Source: Uranotaenia lowii (taxonomy: Eukaryota; Arthropoda; Insecta; Diptera; Culicidae). From it: a stretch of 64,000 nt of DNA. The stretch spans positions 145,268,496 through 145,332,495 of the forward strand of contig NC_073691.1 of assembly GCF_029784155.1 (NCBI RefSeq). The letters run 5' to 3'. The notes below the pieces were generated by a model. It did no database searches and was not told the origin of the DNA. It worked only from the letters and a program-made list of their open reading frames with translations. The translations under genes were made by a program, and so were the position numbers. Shown one piece after another: positions 58,171 through 64,000 of the stretch. How positions within the stretch are numbered: position 1 is the stretch's first letter; each line of letters begins with the position of its first letter.

Positions 58171-59118
58171 ACTTGAAGTTTTCAAACCTTTACCTGTTAA
58201 GTTGAAGTATATAAGGTAAAAAGAGCTTTGCTTTACACAATAAAACAAAGAAAATGGATAATTGTTACCGAAATGTTCCACAAAAGATGGTTAAATTGTT
58301 TAACCACAATCGACTTTACCAGTTTGTTTTTGATGTTCAAAATTCTTTTAATCATATTGATTAAATTCAGTCGAATAAATAAGTGAATTTCTATATCTAA
58401 AAATCATTTAAATAGGTTTCTTGTGATTGTACCGAAACAAATCTTCAACAATTTTCTGTGATGCTTTTTCCCGTGACAAAAAGCTTTTTTGAATAGTGTT
58501 CATGGAACAAAATCAATTAACATTATCAAGCTTATCTAGTTTTCGCAAATTTGCGTAAGAATTCAAAGGTTAATATTGGATTGAAAATGGAATGTCTTTT
58601 ACAAATTTACAAAAAAGCAAATTTCTGTGATATTCGTGAATATTTAAAATTGTGTAATCTGTGATCTGCATAGATTCTGTGATAAAGTTTGTCTCAATTT
58701 TTGTAAAATTACAGTTCTTCTGTGACTTCAGCAACCTTGCCTGAATCACCATGAATTGATTAATTTTTCAATTTTGTCTAAAAATATAAAGACATTACAG
58801 ATTATTGGTTACAAAAATTTTGATAGCCAAGTTCAGATTACTCATTCCTGATGGATTTTATGTTGTTATGTTGAGGCCATTAAAAAAGCTAGATCAAATT
58901 TTTATATTTTAACTTTGTTTTTGAAATATTCCAACGATAAACAGCCACAGACACACTTGTGTAAAAAACGGACAGTGTTTTGAAAAAATCATTATCCTAG
59001 ATTTTTCGCTTATTCAAGACCTAGATGTAATTTTAACGAATTTCATAACATCGTTTTAACATTTTTGGATGTGTCTCTTATATGAAAAAAGTAAGAAAAA
59101 ATTTAAAAAAAAAACACA
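58171..59118. other. AT-rich DNA, no feature recognised
   Basis: No supported feature before the first tandem Helitron. Confidence 0.4.
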
Positions 59119-60815
59119 TCTAATATATAAAGATGAGTTGGACTATATATGTTTGTTTGTTTGTATGCACCTTATACAAATCGACACCGCTTAACCGATC
59201 AGCCTGAAATTTGGTACAGAGATGTATTTGGACCAGGGTAAGGTTTTAGTGATAGTTCTGAGCCCCTCCCACTTAAGAAAAGGGACCCTCCCATACAACT
59301 TTCGTTTTTATTCCCACAAATCAAAAGTCATGGCACCCATTTGGCAGCCGATTTTCGCTTCCTTTGGCGGGTTGTTTTCACCATCACCATGGGCCGGGCG
59401 TAAGAAACGACTATCCAGAGTTCACGTGTACTGGAAAGCAATTCAAAGCCTGCTAGCGATTTAAAAATTAGTAGCGAAGTTTTTGGCGGGTTTTTTTCCT
59501 TCTACTGTTCAAAGCACGTGGTACTGGTACGAGGTATTTGATTGCAATAATGAGCCTTAATTAAGGATTGAAAAATACAATTACCCTGTTAGGAATATAT
59601 TGACTAGAATTTCAGTGGTTTTCAAAGTGCTCCCTACCGCCGCCCGAGGGCTTTGAGAGTCTATAAGGATACACAGTGAACTGAAAAGTGAACAGTGAAT
59701 AACTATTTGGACTGGAGGCTGAAAAACTAATGAACAGCGTTTTCATAGACTCCAGCTTTTAAGAATCAACCATTTTCATATTCTTGAGATTCCTTATAAA
59801 GAAAGAAAAATTAATAAGATTCAGAGTTATACGTTGAAGGCTGCAATTTCAATGCTTTGATAGCCGCCGGGAAATTTAAACGGGGGAGTAGAATTTTTTT
59901 TAGATATTTAAATCTGAGGTTTTAAGCTTTATACAATTCTATTTCATTGACCAATTTATAACTTTTGATTTATTTTAGACCATCAATGTGTTCAATTCCA
60001 CCATCCAATTTGGAAAAAAATGGTTTGGTAATGCGAGTTCAAACAAATGATATCAAAGAATTTTAACATTGATCACTCTTCAAAATAATTAATAGAATGA
60101 ATGTGTGCGAGGATAAAAACTTAAATAGAACTCAAATAAGACCATTTTCATAACATTTAAATGGTAATTTCGGTTCAGATATGATTTATTTTCGATAACT
60201 CCAAGAAACTTTTAGTAAAACTTTCTACATTTAAGAAGAACTAATCATAAAACAGTGTTCAATTAAAAAGCGAAAAAAGCACACATACAATTAAAAACAT
60301 GCAAAATGAGTCTTAAGCATACTTCAACAAGGTTCGGAAGTGTTTTCTGGAAATTTTTAAGTGAATAAAACTTAAATATACCATTGTACAAGTAGATCAT
60401 TCATCTTGAAAAGTGGGATAATCTCCAAAAGAGATTTTCATCGAATGGAGGATGGGAAAGATTAAAAATTATTTTATCATTTGCATTTTAAAAATCAAAG
60501 GCCAAATCTATTCGAAGTTCTTAGAAAAAAGGTGGATTGAAAAAAAGTTTTTCGTGATTGGGAAAGGGAAAGAAAATTATTTTGAAATTCTATTGATAAT
60601 CCTCAAAACTATATGCTTCTTAAAAAAAAATGAATCTATAAACACAGTGAATAATCTCAATAAAAACTTTCAAAAGACTTACAAAACAAACGTCGCCAAA
60701 CATGAGCCAAATTTCTTAAAATGATGAATATAAAGCTTCCAACATTTCGAAAAATCGACTCACTTTGATTTACATTTTTTTGTGAACCCGAGCAAGGCCG
60801 GGTAAAATGAGCTAG
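59119..60815 (+). mobile_element. Non-autonomous Helitron H1 (first of a tandem pair)
   Basis: The 5' end TCTAATATATAAAGATGAGT begins at 59119 after an A. The 3' end is a hairpin ACCCG...CGGGT at 60787-60803 followed by AAAATGAGCTAG, ending at 60815. This is the standard Helitron terminal structure. The subterminal 5' part (CCGATCAGCCTGAAATTTGG, CACTTAAGAAAAGGGACCCT) is closely repeated in H2. No Rep/helicase frame is present. Confidence 0.88.
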
Positions 60816-62748
60816 TCTAATATACAAAGATGAGTTGGGCAATATATTTTTGTATATATACATGCACCTCATACAAATCCACACCGATTAACCGATCAGC
60901 TTGAAATTTGGCACAGTGATGTAAACGGACATGAGAAAGGTCGAGGTAATAGTGTTGAGCCCCTCCCATCTAAGAAAAGGGACCCTCCCACACAACTTAC
61001 GTTTTTATTCCCACGAACCAAGAGTCATGGCACCCATTTGTCAACCGATTTTCGTTTCCTTTGGCGGGATTGTCTTCACCATGGGCCAGGCATTAGAAAC
61101 GACCATCCAAAGTTCACGTGAACTCGAAAGCACATCAAAGCTTGCTGAGCATAAAAAATTTTAAACGAGAAATTTTGGCGAGTGTTTTTTCCTTCTACTA
61201 TTCAAAGCACGTGGTATCGGTGCGAGGCATTTGATTGCAATAATGAGCCTTCATTTAGGATTAAAAAACTACTCGCCTGTTAGAAATATATTGAGAAGAA
61301 CAGTAATTGAGAATCTACTAGAATATGCAGTGTGTAAAGTATGGATACATTAATTCATGTTCATTATGAATTGACTTCTTCAGTTGAATAACTATTTGGA
61401 CTGAAAACTAATGTTCCAGCTTTTAGGAACCAACCATTTTCATATTTTCGGAACTTCTCATAGGGAAACAATTATTAAAACTGAGGGTTGTAAGTTCAAG
61501 GCTGCGATCTCAACACTTTGATTGCCGTGTAGGAATTTAATTTACAATAAAAACTAGACAATTAAACGTTCATTTTATGCAAAAACTTAAAACCAAATCC
61601 AACGCACGAGGCTTTTAGTAATTTAATTTGAAGTTTTTAGTTTTGTACAATTCAATTTCATTTGTAAATTTTTAAATTTTAAGTTATTATTGATCAGCGA
61701 TGTGTTCAATTCTACTATCAAATTATAAGAAAACTTAAAATGCACATTGAAAACATGCAGAGGAAGTCTTTTATAAGGTTTCAGCGGAAATCTATATAGA
61801 AATTTCTAAGTACAAAATAAAACTTAAATAGGTATTCCATTCTACGAGTAGATCTTGAAAAGAGGTCGTTAACATTTGTTTACAAGCTTAATACATTGGA
61901 TTTTTACTAGATAACTCATGGAAATGATAAAAAAAATGTTATCATTTCATGAAAAAAGGGTAATTCGATTCAAGCTTCCTAAAAAATGGTGGGTGTAAAA
62001 TAAGGTTGCCTGCCAGAATTGCCGTATCGAGACCGGAAAAATCCAGTCAATTTTATCGAAAAACCTGGCCAAATCCAGCATTTGATTTCAAAATGTTCAA
62101 ACCGATATCCTGGCAATATCCGGGCAAACTTGGTCAAAACCGCAGAACTATACAGTAAAAATAACTAAAAATGCATTTTTTTTTCAACAAACCACATTAG
62201 CAGATTTTAAATTGCTCAATCAAGCTTCCAAACACGAGTCATGATTATTTCTTAAACTTGCCATTTAAAACTTCTTTTTCAACGTAAAAATGAGAAAATC
62301 TCAAGTTTATGTTAAGTTTTCAAATGATGTGAATAAATCTGTGCAAAATCCGAGCTTTTTGAAACAAAACCGGGGAACCGGGCCAGACCGGACTTACCTC
62401 AAATTTTGAATCAAATGTTCTTGCAAATCCGGATAAATCCGGGACACCTGGCAACCTTAGATTGAAATGTTTTTCGTGATAGAATGGAAAAGCATTCAAG
62501 GGAAATTATTTCAAATGTCTATTAGCAAACCTAAAAACTACAAGTTATTCAATAATATGAAAACGATTAACTTTCCTAATTATCCCAATTTAAATTTTAA
62601 GAAGAAAACTTACAAAGCTCACATGGCCAAACATGGTCCAATTTGTTATGATGGTGAACAAAAAGCTTTCAAAATTGTAAAAAGTCAAACGATTAATTTC
62701 GATTTATATTTTGTGTGAACCCGAGCAAGGCCGGGTAAAATCAGCTAG
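60816..62748 (+). mobile_element. Non-autonomous Helitron H2, joined directly to H1
   Basis: H2 begins with TCTAATATACAAAGATGAGT at 60816, the base after the CTAG of H1. It ends with the same hairpin (ACCCG...CGGGT at 62719-62735) and TCAGCTAG at 62748, followed by T. It is homologous to H1 along its length except for a nested MITE near 62002-62458. Head-to-tail junctions without spacer are expected from rolling-circle transposition or insertion at the neighbouring T. Confidence 0.88.
62002..62458. mobile_element. MITE nested in Helitron H2
   Basis: Ends AAGGTTGCC (62002) and GGCAACCTT (62458) are inverted. CCGG/CCGGG-rich subterminal sequence resembles the element at 14103-15018. H1 has no such insert at the corresponding place near 60530-60545, giving an internal empty-site comparison. 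No coding. Confidence 0.75.
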
Positions 62749-63720
62749 TATCAAATATAAAAGTTAATTTTGTAAATCCATAAATTCTATCAATTCAACT
62801 TTTTTAATGAATTCATCTTTTTCCCTTCAGGTTATCAGAAGGATACGAGTCAAAAATCTAGAACTTGAAAAGCATAATATAAGGAACATCAAAAACTCAC
62901 TAGTCATAAATTTTCCCCGAAGCCCCCAAAAGTTTTATTCGGTAATGGATATTGTTTTTTTTTATCTTCATTTTTTAGCAAGTATTTTTTTATTACTTTC
63001 AATATCATTATCAATTGTCTTGAAGTTTTACAAATTGAAGCGTTCGTTTCGTAAAAAAACGCATGTGTCAATTTTTGAACAAAGATTGGATGGGTGCTTG
63101 GAAATGTAAATCATCTGGTTTTTGCTGCTATTTTAACAAAATTTTTTCCTTTGAAGTGTACTTTTAACCGATTTACCCCTACATGAATGCAATCGTTTCC
63201 AATATAGTGTTCAATAACTTTAAACACAACCTGTTCATTATCAAATTCTCTGTTTTCCATATTAGTTTCATAATTTTTTTTTATATTCTATTCTATTCTT
63301 TTATGTTAATTTAAATTTGTAGAGGATTCCAAAAAACTTCGTAATTTCCCAAGTAACGCAGATTAAGTCAACTAGCATTTGAAAGTTTTATTGTGGTTTT
63401 ATTATGGCATTTTTTAAGCAGCTAGTTTTGAAATCGTATTATCGTGGTCATGAAAAATGATTCGATTCTTGATTCAACCATTTGTTTTCATGTAGTTCTA
63501 AAAATGCTATTTGAATTTCTACTAAATATACTGTTTAAGTTGTTTGAAAAAGGATTCTAAATGTTATATTAAAACTCCAATAAAACATAAACTAAGAAGC
63601 ATGTTTCAAGCTTTTTTCATGTTTTATAAAGGCACGCAGTGCTTGATTTTAAAACAGTAATAAAATTATGAGAGAAATTATGAGTTGAAAAGGCCGAAAA
63701 AGTAGAAGTCGGATTTCACT
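62749..63720. other. AT-rich DNA, no feature recognised
   Basis: The frame at 62807-63109 (100 codons, +) includes a hydrophobic stretch FYLHFLASIFLLLSISLSIV that could pass for a membrane segment. It lacks any recognised domain and is AT-driven, so I do not call a gene. Confidence 0.4.
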
Positions 63721-63759
63721 TTCTGAATGCATGTTTAAATCCAAAATGGTGGCTTCCGC

Positions 63760-64000
63760 TTAACTGTAATTAAAGTGTTTGGGAAACGTTTGTTGACAGC
63801 CAGGAAGTCTGGATCGGGGGAAATCGAAAACCGGAAGCCGCTGAGACGACAAAGAGAGTTGCCGGTAGTTTCAAGCGAAACCCTAACCTCTTATACCGAG
63901 ATGCCGCAAATAAGCTGGGTGTATCGTCTACAACCGTGCATCGAGCCAAAAAACGAGCCGGACTATTGACTTACAAGAAGGTAGTGACTCCAAATCGCGA
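63760..64000 (+). pseudogene. DD37E-like mariner transposase N terminus, runs off the window
   Basis: One + frame gives FGKRLLTARKSGSG (about 63778-63819). A one-base shift at the G run near 63816-63820 moves the reading to NRKPEAAETTKRVAGSFKRN, PNLLYRDAANKLGVSSTTVH and RAKKRAGLLTYKKVVTPNR. This corresponds to the linker and second helix-turn-helix of the transposases at 26514 and 30595. The catalytic region lies beyond the right edge. The frameshift means it is probably broken. Confidence 0.75.

Noticed and set aside
62807..63109. 100-codon frame with a hydrophobic segment
   Set aside because: AT-driven composition, no homologous domain, no promoter or splice evidence.

Overview
This window looks like non-coding, transposon-rich DNA from an insect, most likely a dipteran and plausibly a mosquito. 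The reasons are the abundance of DD37E Tc1/mariner transposase remnants, Helitrons with TC...CTAG ends, tRNA-headed SINEs, a Penelope-like element with a GIY-YIG domain, and a TTA-flanked MITE with GTTACG-rich ends. I find no intact host protein-coding gene. No operons, Shine-Dalgarno sites or other bacterial features are present.

Layout. 1-3240 is GC-richer, with promoter-like signals and a probable exon of about 1.3 kb (about 1921-3237) that ends in a strong GTAAGTGTG splice donor. 4855-7232 is a 13-bp satellite. AT-rich DNA then alternates with GC-richer islands (about 11550-12350, 17690-18900, 25700-26200, 27690-29450, 34200-34800, 36500-37210, 45250-46620, 55640-56700). The islands look like retained regulatory sequence or alternative 5' exons. 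The simplest reading is a very long first intron, or regulatory territory, of a + strand gene. That is inference, because no downstream coding exon is visible.

Mobile DNA, left to right: a Penelope-type hammerhead at 10990-11050; a MITE with GGTTGCCAG-type ends (14103-15018); a LINE C-terminal remnant (16237-16385); a 526-bp tRNA-headed retroposon flanked by a perfect 26-bp direct repeat and carrying a nested foldback (16557-17134); a double-ended Penelope-like element with 821-bp inverted arms and a hammerhead motif at each end (20588-22643); a tRNA-Arg-like SINE (22819-23212); a DD37E mariner (about 26440-27590); two DD37E mariners, one inside the other (29990-32148); an R1/LOA-like LINE 3' end (32440-33276); MITEs at 35531-36482, 43422-44191 and 49062-51257; a minus-strand Helitron with 143-bp internal repeats (47215-48541); a 3.16-kb hAT-type element with a perfect 8-bp target duplication (51743-54904); two Helitrons joined exactly head-to-tail (59119-60815 and 60816-62748), the second carrying a nested MITE absent from the first; and a further DD37E-like transposase fragment running off the right end.

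The most unusual items are the Penelope palindrome with paired hammerhead motifs, the tandem Helitron pair that gives an internal empty-site comparison, the sharply conserved short motifs in otherwise diverged repeats (38891-39890 and 8725-8925), and the GC islands that end in GTAAGT donors.
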